A DNA stretch of 64,000 nt from Colias croceus (GCF_905220415.1 NC_059547.1:1624501-1688500), one strand, 5' to 3'. Positions 1 through 11,550 are shown, counted from the stretch's first letter. Program-made: numbers and translations. The notes: generated from the letters alone by a model not told the origin.

Positions 1-155
1 TTCCATTTACATAAAAATACGTAAACGTATAGTTTAACATTTACCATCAATTCAACGACTTGGTACTAGCTTCATTCTAAATTATTAAACATAGCTCTTT
101 GAATCTTACAAACTCCTAAACTTGCTAATTAGCTATTTGGCATGAAATATAAGGA

Positions 156-438
156 CGTATGCAGAAAGAAAGCTGGAAACTAATAAGCGCTTACCGGCGC
201 TCGTCAGCGCTGGTAATCCGAAAATATATGAACACGCGCCGATAAGCGCTGAAAAGCGCCGACAAGACATGCTTCAACACGCGCTAGTCAGCGCTGGGCA
301 CTGCCACTTCTACTCATGTGGCACTGCCGTATAAAATTTGTCTTGGTCTGCTTCAACCGGCTTCCTTTGTGTAGAACGAACCAGCGCTGACAAGCGCCGG
401 TAAGCGCTTATAAGTTTCCAGCTTTCTTTCTGAATACG
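156..438. mobile_element. MITE with 59-bp terminal inverted repeats
   Basis: The left arm (156-214) and right arm (380-438) are reverse complements with about three mismatches. Each contains AGAAAGAAAGCTGGAAAC and then a run of GCGCT/AGCGC units. The same AGCGCT and AAGCGCC motifs recur in the interior, as expected of subterminal transposase-binding repeats. AAGGA flanks both ends directly (151-155 and 439-443), and the match continues as AAGGACG on both sides, so the target duplication could be 5-7 bp. There is no coding capacity. The superfamily is not clear; a hAT-like origin is possible. Confidence 0.8.
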
Positions 439-443
439 AAGGA

Positions 444-1661
444 CGCTTGCTTGTACAAACATATTTTGTTTGAATGTTTCATAGATATTAAGTCGTTTAG
501 AGAGACAGTGTGTACCTACACTAGATTCTGGGAAATTTCTCCCAATGGTTTAAATACTAAACGTAAATAAACTGACAATTTGTGGAAGCAAACGGAGAAT
601 TTAGAGATGTTCGGTTTTGTTAATTATAAATGTTCTGGTTTAATATTGTGGCTTTATTTGTACTGTATTTTTTATTCGTACTGTATTAACTATAATTACT
701 TATTTTTTATGTCAGTATAAAGGTAACTGCAATATAGATTACCTAAATCTATAACCAAGGTGAGGTCAGGTGGGAGGTTTCACCAAGATCTGGCAGATTG
801 TGAAATGTGTATTAATGTATTTTATATCAACATTTTTAAAGGCAACAGATATACATAGAAAAAAAAAACATAACTACAGTAAAACTTAGTGCACTAAAAC
901 ACAAATTTTCCTTACTCTTCCATTTTAAATCTACATGCAAGTTGCAACGATTTTAAACTTGCATGTCAACAATATTTTTCCAACATAACCATCAGACGAT
1001 AGTAACTCTTATTTCCTTCATAATACAGTTCAAAATCGCCCTCTATTGTATCTGTAAACTCATAAACTCAAACTACCGTCATCGCCTGACCAGCTGTTAT
1101 CAAATACAAGAAACACGCGTGGAATCCCAGGGGCGTACACACGTATATGTAAATATTTTCATATATAGCTTAAACAGAGCTTGGAAACAGTATTCCCTAG
1201 CTGTATCACGTAGACGGTTTTAATATTTTGAAATAAACTACAGATATTACTTTTACATTTTCCATGTTAACTACGTAATGTCTGATAAACTAGCCAACTT
1301 CTAATTAAACTCAATTTGAAACATTTATTTATTCAATTAGCCTTCTAAACGCACTCTGGAATGATCGTCATAACGTAGTTTTACCATTTACCATTTTTAC
1401 CACGAATAAGAACTTTCTGTACTATTTTGTCTTACACTATTTCATAATAATGATAACAAGCATTTTATATGCGCAAAATATACTCATATTAATGCTTTGA
1501 GTAATTGGCAGTAACCTATGTAGTAACCATTAAACCTTCTCTTAGTATGCGCCACTGTTTTATGATATCTAAGCTCTTTTGTTATTGCAAATTAAATATT
1601 TTCAACATATTATAAAAATAGAAGCAGGATTATACTATTAATGTTTGTTAAAGCTAAGTTA
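444..1661. other. AT-rich sequence, nothing recognised
   Basis: The only sizeable frame (963-1223, 86 codons) has no recognisable domain and ordinary intergenic base composition. I see no RNA gene or repeat end here. Confidence 0.5.
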
Positions 1662-3078
1662 TTAACCTTTTGACCGCCAGAGCAAAAACGCATCGCCGTG
1701 CCCTCCACGCCAAGCCACAAATTCAATGAGATAACCTTGAAAATAGTAGGGAGTCCAAAATGTTATCGATAAACATAATAATTCACGTCTGAATATTTGA
1801 ATAAACAGCTTATAACACAAAAATAATATTTATTTAACCTCATCTCCTACTGTAAAAACTTAAGACCACATTTATAGCAACTATCAACAAAAAAAATCAA
1901 CCTTTTGAGATACAAAAATACATATAAAATTGCAGCAAGTTACAGCACTATTCTCTATCAGTTACGCCCCATTGGCATGTATACATGCCAATGGCGCGGG
2001 CTACCATCCTTTTTTTTATAATCTCTCGCTTCTGATTAGGGATGTGTAGCTGTATATTATTATAACTTATCGAGTTTATTTATTAAGTTTATTTTGATAT
2101 GACATAGCGACAATTTGTATCATAAGAATATTCTAATAAAGGCACTGATTATACTTATTAGGTAATAAATTTTGAAAACTGCTAAATAGGTAAGTACCTA
2201 CAGATTTTTAGAGATATTTATACATTTTGGACCTAAGCGAATTTTTATCATTACATGGACAATAAATATTATGCTAGAACGCATACATTGTGTTTGTGAC
2301 GATAAAATAAAAAATAATAAAAAATCAACAATTGTATATAATCATTATGTTCATTAACAGCCTTGTATTTACCTACCTATCTATATAATTATTATGCTCA
2401 TTAATAGCCTTGTACTTATTTGATTATAATATTGGTAGATACCTACTCGATAAAATATTTTTACAACTTTCCGCACTTAACAACACGGCACGCGCTTACG
2501 ACGTCACCAGTCCGACATCTATTCATGTCAATGGCGCAGAAGGGATTGCATATCGATACTGTGCTAGGGATGCGCATGATTGGCGAAAAGGAAAATATTC
2601 AAATCAACAATATCCACAATATAGACAATATGGTATTATACCAAATAATGTAGTATTTACCTTTTTTCTCAGTGACTAAGCTTATATATTTTTTTTGTAG
2701 TTATTACAAAAATTAAGCGAATTAGAGTAATTTCGCTTAAATTTTAATGAAGTTACTTGAATATTACACTACATCACTAGTAGGCACGTATACATGTCAT
2801 TGGCGCGAGAGAACATGCTTTTTTAGCCATTAATTAAGTTACTTTTTGTCATCAAATATTTGAATAACTACTTGGCAATTTTGTTTACTGTGTACAATTA
2901 TGTAATAACTGGGGATTCAGTTCATAAACTGTATAAATAAAACACGTAAAAGTAAAGGTTTAATATGTTTATTTTGTATTTATCTATGATCTGTTTCTTG
3001 GCATGTATAGGTGTCGTTGGCGCACAGGGCACGATTGCGCATGACATCTATAGATGTCATTGGCGTTCAAAAGGTTAA
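1662..3078. mobile_element. Non-autonomous piggyBac-like element with TTAA duplication
   Basis: TTAA at 1662-1665 and 3075-3078 flanks a 1,409-bp interval (1666-3074). Its left end starts CCTTTTGACCGCCA and its right end is the reverse complement of CCTTTTGAACGCCA, one mismatch in 14. TTAA target sites and CC-starting inverted ends are the hallmark of piggyBac-type transposons. Inside are at least five copies of a motif around CATGTCATTGGCGC (near 1978, 2522, 2791, 3010 and 3050), several within short palindromes such as GACATCTATAGATGTC. No transposase remnant is visible; the frames at 2410-2679 look accidental. It must depend on a transposase supplied from elsewhere. Confidence 0.75.
1970..1993. 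repeat. Perfect 24-bp palindrome in the piggyBac-like element
   Basis: Twelve-base arms (CATTGGCATGTA and its complement) meet with no spacer and are followed by GGCGC. It is the most symmetrical copy of the motif repeated through this element, perhaps a protein-binding site. Confidence 0.7.
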
Positions 3079-3101
3079 ACAAATATGGATTCAAACATTC
3101 G

Positions 3102-3155
3102 AAAAAAAGGCGTGTGTGTCGAGCAGAAGTGAAACTTCTTTGGCAAGGTTTAAAG
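3102..3155 (-). mobile_element. HINE-like element, one end only
   Basis: Read on the minus strand this is CAAAGAAGTTTCACTTC, then a CTCGACACACACGCC spacer and a T-run. It matches the tail end of the elements at 10,453 and 29,289. The opposite inverted motif is not found nearby, so the copy is truncated or decayed. Confidence 0.5.
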
Positions 3156-3530
3156 AAAAAAATTGTTTAATCATAAGCTAGGTACTAAAAAAACTTTTAC
3201 AATAAAACGCAAGGTTTTACGTAGATAATATCTTAAAAATATTCCTTTAAATAAATATACCACTATATTAAGCAATAACGAAGCGAGAAATAAAATATTC
3301 TTATTTTTTAACAATAAAGATTTGGCCGTCCTCCAGGGTAAGATGTTTAAAAACACATTCTGAATGTTGCAAGCAATAAATTAGGAATGCAAAAATCCGT
3401 TGATAAAAAAGACTTTTATTTTATATATTTTCATGTTTTGGAGCCATTTGGAGCCTTAAGCTGATTATCGGAATGTTTAATATGGCATTAATATTATATC
3501 TAGAATATATTATTAACATTATATAATATA

Positions 3531-3767
3531 CTAGCTTTCCGCTCGCGGCTTCGCCCGCATTATCAAAGAAAAAACCCGCATAGTTCCCGTTCCCGTGGCA
3601 TTTACGGGATAAAACGTATCCTATGTGTTAATCCAAGTTATCCTCTATATGTGTGCTAAATTTCATTGAAATCGGTTTAGTAGTATTTGCGTGAAATAAT
3701 AACAAACATACCTATATACATATACATCCATCCTCACAAACTTTCGCATTTATAATATTAGTAGGAT
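3531..3767 (-). mobile_element. Helitron-like element, Hel-D
   Basis: In minus orientation it starts TCC near AATATTATAAATGCG and ends in a GC-rich GGC-GAA-GCC hairpin plus CTAG; the host base after CTAG is T. The 3' half includes the conserved GGGAACTATGCGGG stretch. GGATA repeats (3767-3800) follow the 5' end. Confidence 0.75.
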
Positions 3768-4539
3768 AGGATAGGATAGTAGGTTATCCTACTAGGATAG
3801 AACAGGATTGAATAGCATTTTATAAAAATCCGTGAAAATTATGAATGCGAATTTCGACTATTTAATAATACGATTATGTTAAATAAATCCGTCTTACGTA
3901 TTAATAAAGTTACATAATTTGATAAGATAACCTTCCCAACTTCTCCGAAATAATCTTGTTACAGTGTGTTTTAATAAATTATTATCTTCATTTCAAAGTT
4001 GAAGATTTTCTCTCTAGAAACGTTATACACCGTCCGTGAATTTTGGCTTCAAGCAATAGATTATACTAGATTTTGAATCTTTGCCTTCTTTTCAAACTTA
4101 ATTCTGAAACTTTTGACCTCACAGAAAACTTATCAGTGATATTTTACTTTCTTTGTAAAAATAAGAAGTGGTTGTTAATAAATTAATGTTCGCGTATTGA
4201 GTATTGAGTTTTTGTTGTAAAGACCCTCATCACAGACACGTTCAAGCAGTAAACTAACAATTTATTTTGTTAATTAATAAATTTCAGTATCCTCTAGGAG
4301 CTAGCTAATCTTTACTCAATTAGCCGCGGCTGCAGAGTAAGTGCGCACAGAGACGTATAAATATAAATACGGTAGTGAAGTGCAGATTCGTTTCCTTTGG
4401 ACAAAAAAGCCTTGTCGCTCGGAATCTTGTGCGGTGTAACGAAGCGTGCGCGAGACCACTCCGCGAATGCAGAGCGGGCTGCAGCCACAGAGTAGCGAGG
4501 AACAGAGGCTGAAAATAGATAGTAGTTTTTTTATTATCA
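3768..4539. other. Unassigned sequence with a GC-richer patch
   Basis: A small cluster of GGATA units lies at 3767-3800. The patch at about 4320-4500 is GC-richer than its surroundings and holds a TATAAATA-like motif near 4356. Overlapping minus-strand frames of 74-87 codons here show no domain. Nothing else is recognised. Confidence 0.4.
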
Positions 4540-4709
4540 TCTATAATATAAAAATGAATAGCAAAATGTGTTGGTAAGCGCATAACTTTAGAACAGGTGA
4601 ACCGATTTCTTTAATTCTTTTTTTATTATATTCCTTGAAGTACGAGGATAGTTCTTATGTAGAGAAAATGTGAATATGTACCACGGGCGAAGCCGGGGCG
4701 GACCGCTAG
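4540..4709 (+). mobile_element. Helitron-like element, Hel-C
   Basis: It starts TCTATAATATAAAAATGAA, contains the family block TTCCTTGAAGTACGAGGA, and ends in CACGGGCGAAGCCGGGGC plus CTAG followed by T. It is full length for this family (about 170 bp). Confidence 0.8.
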
Positions 4710-6259
4710 TTGATGATAAAATTGAATAAAGTTATTGTTGTATTGTAAAATAAGATCATGCGCGATGCCACATACATTTTAATTAGTAAAAGTGTTTTTA
4801 TGTTATTATGGATGTATTAATTAAATTAAAGTTTACAATTAGTAACATTCAACTTTATACGATGGAATAATGCTATTGGTGATAGAAAAAAATTAATAAA
4901 TACGTCATCAAGCTTAATTAACAAAATTACATTATTTTCCTTTAATAGAGGTAATGGATATAAAAAGCCATTTCAACGTGTGTAACAATGTATTAACAAG
5001 TTAAATGCTTGTAGATGTAAAATATTAATTTTATATTACATCCTAAGGAGATGTTTGCTAAAGTAATAATAGTTTGAATACCCAAACGTGATTAATAGAC
5101 AAAGCGGCTTAACCAACCACATGGTATTTGTCTCTTGACATAAGGTACACAGAGTACTATAAATGTAATTATTTTCAATAAAAAAAAAGCTTTGCTAAAA
5201 TCGAAAATTTCAGGCTTGCGATTTTACGAAAGTTTACAATTAAAGTAACTGTGGGTTTCAATTACTTCATTAATTACTAAGTATTTATTAATTCTATTTC
5301 TTGACCCTAAAATCAGAAAATGAAAATAAAATCAAAAAGATTTTAAAACCAAATATTAATGAATTAGTAGACGCATAAGATGCAATTTATTAAAAATAAA
5401 TATTCGATTCCATTGTTAACTACGGGCTCTGAAAATTTCAAATTATAAAATATTTTTAATGAATATAATGAAGCACAGTTCCTTTGTGAGTCAAGTATTG
5501 ATCGAGTGTTTTATAACTTCGTACACAAGGGATTCTATGAAATACGAATAATTCTAGGTGGAAAGAATAAAGCCAAGTGCGAGGGAAATGGATCGAATGT
5601 TCTGGATTATTATGAACGAATCATTTTTATTAAAATCTTGCCTCCTCTCTCATAAAAAAAATCTTATGTATGCAATATGACCACTATGGAGGGAAGAAAA
5701 TTTGACACGAATTATTTTACTAGAAACGTGTATACTGTATATCTATGACAAACATCAACAATAAATAGAGTTCGATAGTTTTTCCAAATGCAATTCCAGT
5801 CCTCTAAAAATAAAGAATAAACACTCAGAATATGGAATATTTTGGAACTGATACAGAACAAAATTTACCTAAAATTTCAAATGTTCAGTTTTAGGCGAAA
5901 TAGAAGCTTCATCTTCATGAGTTTTTTCGATCATCACAATAACCTTTTCAATTTCTAATACACGTACGTTATTCATCACACAATATCACTTACGACTTTG
6001 ACCATTTGTTTATTTTGAGTGCAACCTCTGTTTAAATCTAGTCTGTACGGCCATATAAATCTAAGTACAGTCGACGACGCGTTTCTTACGCCTTGCCTAT
6101 TTCGAAAGTCACTTTGTAAATAACGCTTTTACTCACCTTAATATTTTAGGAATTATTTCTGTTTTCATAAGTCCTACATGGTTTGACACGACAATTTAAT
6201 GATTTTGATAGATTTCTACTAACACAAAATAATTTAAAATACCCAGAAGCCCGTTCATC
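4710..6259. other. AT-rich sequence, nothing recognised
   Basis: Long, strongly AT-rich and free of frames over 60 codons. I see no element ends or RNA genes. Confidence 0.5.
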
Positions 6260-6432
6260 ATCACTACATAGTATAAAACAAAGCCGCTTTCTCTGTCCCT
6301 TTGTCCCTATGTATGTTTAAATCTTTAAAACTACGTAAAGGATTTTGATGCGGTTTTTTAATAGATAGAGTGATTCAAGAGGAAGGTTTTGGTGTATAAT
6401 TTATTAGGTTTTAGACAAAGCGGCTAAAATTT
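6260..6432 (+). mobile_element. Helitron-like element, Hel-E, 3' truncated
   Basis: It begins TCATCACTACATAGTATAAA and runs through the family block GATAGAGTGATTCAAGAGGA to GACAAAGCGG. There the terminal hairpin and CTAG are missing. Opposite-strand copies lie at 16,588 and 48,086. Confidence 0.65.
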
Positions 6433-7041
6433 TATAATATAAGTTACGACAATAGTTACTTATTATTATGAAATACTAATATTAATTATTAATATAATAT
6501 TATTATAGTTACTTATTATATATGAAATACAATAGTTACTTATTTATATTAAAATGAATGATGAATAATTAAAACACAGTCTAGAACAAAATGAAAGATT
6601 GCGAAGAAATTTTAATTATAATTTAATTTTCGCGGCTTCTCCTTGTGATATTAAAAGACATTATTTTTGTTTAAGCGCGACTTTCATGAAAACTTTACAA
6701 TGAATTCGTAATTAAAGTAATTAAAATTTATGATTTAATATCTGGGTTTATATGTAAATAACAATTAATTTAATAATTGTATATGATTTGATTTGAATTA
6801 AATTTCATTAGAAATGATTTACACGAGTTTTGGAATTTGGATTTAAAATAAATAACATAGAGAAAAGAGAGTACCTAGTTATTTTTAATGCCGATTTTAT
6901 TAAATTCACTTTTTTATCAAAGAACTGGGAAGGGAGAAATAATACTTAATAATAATTCGATATGAACACAAAAATAAATGTAATATATAGAACACTAATA
7001 AAACGAAATCTTAAAAATTGTTAAAAAATTACAAAAGGAAA
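6433..7041. other. AT-rich sequence upstream of the tRNA pair
   Basis: Includes a locally duplicated AATAGTTACTTATTAT-type segment (6450-6545). No gene is seen. Confidence 0.45.
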
Positions 7042-7113
7042 CTCTCCGGCGGGGAATCGAACCCCGGTCTCCCGCGTGACAGGCGGGGATACTGACCACT
7101 ATACTACCGAAGA
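7042..7113 (-). tRNA. tRNA-Asp: tRNA-Asp (anticodon GTC), copy 1
   Basis: The minus strand gives a 72-nt cloverleaf. The acceptor stem TCTTCGG pairs with CCGGAGA through one G-U pair and has discriminator G. The anticodon arm is CCCGC-CTGTCAC-GCGGG with anticodon GTC, and the T-arm is GGGGTTCGATTCCCC. The internal A box (TAGTATAGTGG) and B box (GGTTCGATTCC) are intact, and a TTTT termination signal lies within about ten bases of the 3' end. There is no intron and CCA is not encoded. It is expected to carry aspartate to GAC and GAU codons. It differs from copy 2 only at a D-loop base (GGTCAGT here). Confidence 0.93.
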
Positions 7114-7286
7114 TGTTATTTCAAGAAATGAAAATAGATAATGTACATTTTATTCCCATAATATCTGCCAGTAATATTAAAGTACCTATAAATTTTCGAA
7201 ATAAAAAGCCATTGTAAAGCAAAACTATAACTGCATTAAAATTGAGGAACTAAAAAAAAGTTAAAACTGTTTGTTCCAAAAAGGGT

Positions 7287-7358
7287 CTCTCCGGCGGGGA
7301 ATCGAACCCCGGTCTCCCGCGTGACAGGCGGGGATACTTACCACTATACTACCGAAGA
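7287..7358 (-). tRNA. tRNA-Asp: tRNA-Asp (anticodon GTC), copy 2
   Basis: This is a second 72-nt tRNA-Asp on the same strand, 173 bp from the first. It matches copy 1 except for one D-loop base (GGTAAGT instead of GGTCAGT). Acceptor, anticodon and T stems all pair. A TTTTT terminator lies four bases past the 3' end. The flanks of the two copies are unlike each other outside the genes, so the duplication is old or the genes have been kept alike. Insect tRNA genes commonly occur in such small tandem groups. Confidence 0.93.
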
Positions 7359-7994
7359 TGTTGAGGTAGTAAGCGAAAATACTATAAATTTAGTAAAAAT
7401 CATACCTCATATCAATGCACCATTATCTATTCAGAGGTCACAGTCAATAAATTCTGATAAAAATGAAGATCAACTTATATTACCATAATAAATTATAATT
7501 AATGTTATCTGCTGATAATGAGACTAATTCATGATAATATTTCGTGCAGAAAATACTGAGAATTTAGATGTGAATAAATTTATTTTCAGCATAACAAATA
7601 TGCAATAAAAACACATTATTATAATGATGAACTCATTTATTTTTTCCAAAAAATATAACATTTTCAAACTGTCTATCTGGATATTATTACCTAACCTAAC
7701 GTTTTACACCAATTACAATAAGTACTTATCTTTCAATATAGACATACTGTGGACATAGATACAAATTTGTCACAAATATATAATGTTATTCCAAATTTAT
7801 TTATTACCTACTTCATACGTTTTATTCATTTTTATAGGGTAGGATATATAACAATAGATCTAAAACTATACATATTTAATACAGATTTAGCTCTATAATT
7901 AACATATTTTTTAATATAAAATAAGTAATTCAAATTCTCCTAAAAAAAATCCAAAATCCCATACCTATATTTCGAATTTTCCGTTACCTACTTT
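7359..7994. other. AT-rich sequence, nothing recognised
   Basis: No open frame over 60 codons, RNA gene or repeat boundary could be supported. Confidence 0.5.
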
Positions 7995-8189
7995 TCTATA
8001 CTTAATATTATAAAGCTGAAGAGTTTGTTTGTTTGAACGCACTAATCTTAGGATATACTTACTGGTCCGATTTGAAAAATTCATTCGGTTTAAGATAGCC
8101 CATTTATAGAGGAAGGCTATAGGCTATAATCATCATGCTAAAACCAACAGGAGCGGAGACACGCGGTTGAAACCGTGAGGCAGAGCCAG
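7995..8189 (+). mobile_element. Helitron-like element, Hel-B
   Basis: It starts TCTATACTTAATATTATAAAG, carries GAAGAGTTTGTTTGTTTGAA and TCCGATTTGAAAAATTC, and ends in a degraded GCGGTTGAAACCGTG hairpin followed by CCAG in place of CTAG. Confidence 0.75.
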
Positions 8190-8510
8190 TTATATTTAAA
8201 CTGCACCCTCTTACATAAGACGGCCGTTACTTATAATAAATATGGTTCATAAACACTCCAGTCACGTCTCGACCAATCAGTATGCAGCTGCGGTCGTCGA
8301 TAGAATCCGTATCTTACGTTATTAATATCGGGACTCATTTTTTTCATTAAATCCCTTCTTCTTATCTTCGTATGATTCATTCTTGTATTCTATATTGGAT
8401 GCTGGATAAATCAATGGAGGTAATAGATTGGTTTGAAAAGTTTTAGCTTTATTATGGTAGGTATAAGGAGTGGTTCATAGTTTGGATATACAATATTAAT
8501 ATAAGGGGGG

Positions 8511-8670
8511 TTAGACAAGTGGCTTTCGTTTAGCGTAACGTTTGATAGAATAGATTATGAATGTATGAGATTGACATAAGCTGTAGATAAATGTATCGAC
8601 AGCTTACGTCAATCTCATACATTCATAATCTATTCTATCAAACGTTACGCTAATAGAAAGCCACTTGTCT
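8511..8670. mobile_element. Foldback MITE, nearly perfect 160-bp hairpin
   Basis: Two arms of about 74 bp (ends AGACAAGTGGCTTTC) are reverse complements with three or four mismatches and are separated by only about a dozen bases. The direct repeat AGGGGGG lies immediately outside on both sides (8504-8510 and 8671-8677) and is the likely target duplication. A transcript would fold into one long double-stranded RNA. No other copy is seen in this window. Confidence 0.8.
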
Positions 8671-8677
8671 AGGGGGG

Positions 8678-9560
8678 AAGGTAATTTTATCTATTGAATA
8701 CTTGTTCTATATAGATAGAAAAAAATATATTGTAAGTATTTAGATAGAAGTTTAGTATTAATATTTGAAAACTTTGCTAGACTTTTTGTCAGAAAACACT
8801 TCTTAAATGTGTCCTCGAAATTGCCTTTTATTCATTCATAAAACAGCAATTCACAATGCAATGAACTTTCATCTTGACAGTACAGAATTGTCCCCTACAA
8901 ATCAAGGTCGAACAAAAATTTTCACTTAGCAAAACAAAGAGAAACAAATCTTTCACAAGTCGAACAATAGAGGCGTCTATTAGCCTGGGAAAGTAACATG
9001 AAACGGGGCAATAAATAGAATTTTTACGCACGGCCGACACTAGAATAGTCCCCCAAGAAACTTTCAGATTGGCGTTCACTTGCTTCTTTATACAGGGGTT
9101 CATTATTTGTAATTAAGCTGTTTTTTAATAGCTGTGAGGTAAAATTTTGTTATAATATTTTAAGGAATAATTTTCAATTTGCTTATTAAAATTAAGTACT
9201 TGGATACTTAATAAATTTGAATAGATTATTGAATAATTAATAATTAAAAGTTCTTATTGAGAATATTTTTAAAGGTGTTCAATAAATTATGGTAATTAGA
9301 ATTAAAAATAAAAACACCCTTTCTGCTTATTAAAATAACTGTATTTTATATTGTATCAAAAATTCAAGTTAAAATATAAAAATGGATAATAAATAATTCG
9401 AATTAACTTTAAAATAAAACTAAATTTCACTTTGACGCAAATGTTTTAATTAGAAGAAGAAGAACAATAATATTATTGTATTATCCAGATGCGTCATATA
9501 ATATAATTGTAACAGCACTAAGTCTACAATTGTAATTTCTAAAAGCTTTTATCTATATTG
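8678..9560. other. Unassigned sequence
   Basis: A minus-strand frame of 91 codons (8828-9103) shows no domain. The rest is AT-rich with no recognised elements. Confidence 0.4.
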
Positions 9561-9748
9561 TCAGTAATATATATATATATATATAAATCTCGTGTCACAA
9601 TGTTTGTCCCCAATGGACTCCTAAACCACTTAACCGATTATAATAAAATTCGCACATCATGTGCAGATCGATCCAACTTGAGAGATAGGATAGTTAGTAA
9701 CAGTTATAACAGTAGGGAAAGCGGGCGAAGCCGCGGGTGGTAAGCTAG
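9561..9748 (+). mobile_element. Helitron-like element, Hel-F
   Basis: A (TA)n start leads into TCTCGTGTCACAATGTTTGT, and it ends GCGGGCGAAGCCGCGGGTGG plus CTAG. The 61-codon frame inside is accidental. The start may instead be at 9552. The next element begins with no gap. Confidence 0.75.
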
Positions 9749-9905
9749 TATATATATAAAAATGAAACCTGTTTTCCTTGGTCACGGCATCACGCGTGAA
9801 CGGGTGCTATTTTTTTATAATATTATGACATGATACCTTGAAGTATGAGAATGGTTCTTATGTAGATAAAACGTAAATATGTACCACGGGCGAAGCCGGG
9901 ACTAG
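9749..9905 (+). mobile_element. Helitron-like element, Hel-C variant
   Basis: The 3' half matches Hel-C (CCTTGAAGTATGAGAATGG, then CACGGGCGAAGCCGGG and CTAG), but the 5' half differs (CATCACGCGTGAACGGGTGC). It abuts the preceding element directly. Confidence 0.7.
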
Positions 9906-10452
9906 TGAAATAAATAAATAAATCTTTAGCGAAAACTGAAACACCCTGTGCAATAAGCATTGTTGTATCGCATACAAATAACAATACAGATTAAATATAT
10001 CGTGACGGGTATCTTTGAATCTCTATATTGGCAAAAGTTTTCCCCAACATCCCAATCAAGTCTGATCTTGCAGTTTTGTACGTGATTATAATTATATTAA
10101 ATGAAAATACAGTTATTACAGTATTTCTTATTGTTATATAAAGATATTTTAAGATGTAGGTTTGTATTATACAACTTTAGGTGTATTCTAGGTTTAATTT
10201 ATTATTACAAGGATTTTTGGTCAATCTTTGATTCCTGGTAGGAGGTCACAAAAAATGTTAAAATTTACATAAGAAAATTCAGGGAGACCTTGCCCTTAGA
10301 TAAATTCGATCACAATAATAGCACTAGTCTTATATAAAGTTACTCATAAATCATAATGCAATTGTTATAATATTATGGTGATTTATTCTACCTGCCGAGT
10401 TGCCTCTAAAATTATTCAAAAAACAACACTATGAAAAAATCAAATTATAAGT
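9906..10452. other. AT-rich sequence, nothing recognised
   Basis: No frame, RNA gene or repeat end was identified. Confidence 0.45.
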
Positions 10453-10629
10453 AGTTTTAGAAGTGAAACTTCTTTATCGGGGTTGGAAAAAAATTTTGTA
10501 TTCCCTACCACGCGTGATTGACATATTTCTGTAAAGTTGCATATAGTAAATTATTTTTTGAAAAATAAAGTCATAAAGAAGTTTCACTTCTTACGTGTGT
10601 ACACTAACTGTACACGCACACATTTTTTT
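10453..10629 (+). mobile_element. HINE-like element with GAAGTGAAACTTC ends
   Basis: AGAAGTGAAACTTCTTTAT near the left end is inverted as ATAAAGAAGTTTCACTTCT near the right end. The motif is itself almost self-complementary. Outside the right motif comes a hairpin (GTGTACACTAACTGTACACG), then CACACA and a run of eight T. Subterminal inverted repeats plus a 3' stem-loop plus a T-rich border is the described layout of Helentron-associated interspersed elements; assignment to them is my inference. Confidence 0.55.
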
Positions 10630-11345
10630 TGACCAACTGTGAAACAAATGTACATCATAAAAATATTACAATCATGAAATGTGATAAGTAGTTTTAAATT
10701 TGATAAACTATTATATCTAATAATTTAATAAAATAATTTGCTCCTAACAAAACTAAATTTCACTTTGAATAGCCAAACAATCTGCAAACAAAACTAAATT
10801 AATTACTTGATCATCGCTTTCAAAGGGAAGGATAGGCATTAAAAGATTAATTCCAAAAGAATCCCGAAGGACTTTTGTATAGAAAATCTTATTTACTTCA
10901 ATTGAGTGCTTTCGTAAGGTCTGGGTTGCAAGAGATAAGTTTTATCTCAACTAATAATTTATAGAGGATTTTTTTGTGTTTTGTTTATTACGATTTTACT
11001 CAAAAACTGCTTTAACTAATTTGTTTATAATTATAAAGCCAAATATGATAATGACCTAAATAATAGATATAAGATATGACCTAAATAATACTAGGTAATC
11101 ATTACCAAGTAACATAGACTATATTTTTTTTGCTCATGATGTTACTGCATACTTTCTCTAATCCATTCTTTGTTTTTATTTTATAGGTACAAAAATAAAA
11201 AAATACAAAAGATTCTTCAGGTTTTTTTATCTTTCTTTCAGCTGATCAACGTTGTTCTCTTATAATTTTTGAGAATATATAAATTATTGTAATATATTAA
11301 ATCTGAATGCATGTGAAACGTGCACCTAATGTGCAAGCCTTACAA
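10630..11345. other. AT-rich sequence, nothing recognised
   Basis: Contains a short local duplication of ATGACCTAAATAATA (near 11,050-11,090). No gene is seen. Confidence 0.45.
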
Positions 11346-11550
11346 TCTATACTTAATATTATAAATCTGAAAAGTTTGTTTGTTTGAACGCGCTAATCTC
11401 GGAAACCACTGATCCGATTTGAAAAATTATTTCGGTGTTAGATAGCCCGTTTATTGAGAAAGTCTATAGACTATATTATATTATCATCTCGCTAAGGCCT
11501 AAGACCAACAGGAGCGAAGCACTGCGGGTAAAACCACGGAGCAGAGCTAC
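11346..11550 (+). mobile_element. Helitron-like element, Hel-B
   Basis: It starts TCTATACTTAATATTATAAA and keeps GTTTGTTTGTTTGAACGCGC and the GCGGGTAAAACCACGG hairpin. The terminus reads CTAC instead of CTAG. Confidence 0.75.

Noticed and set aside
2410..2679. 89-codon frame inside the piggyBac-like element as a possible transposase relic
   Set aside because: No transposase motif is visible, and it overlaps a second frame in another phase.
8511..8670. Tc1/mariner classification from apparent TA at both ends
   Set aside because: TA belongs to the symmetrical arm ends; the longer AGGGGGG direct repeat outside is the better target-duplication candidate.
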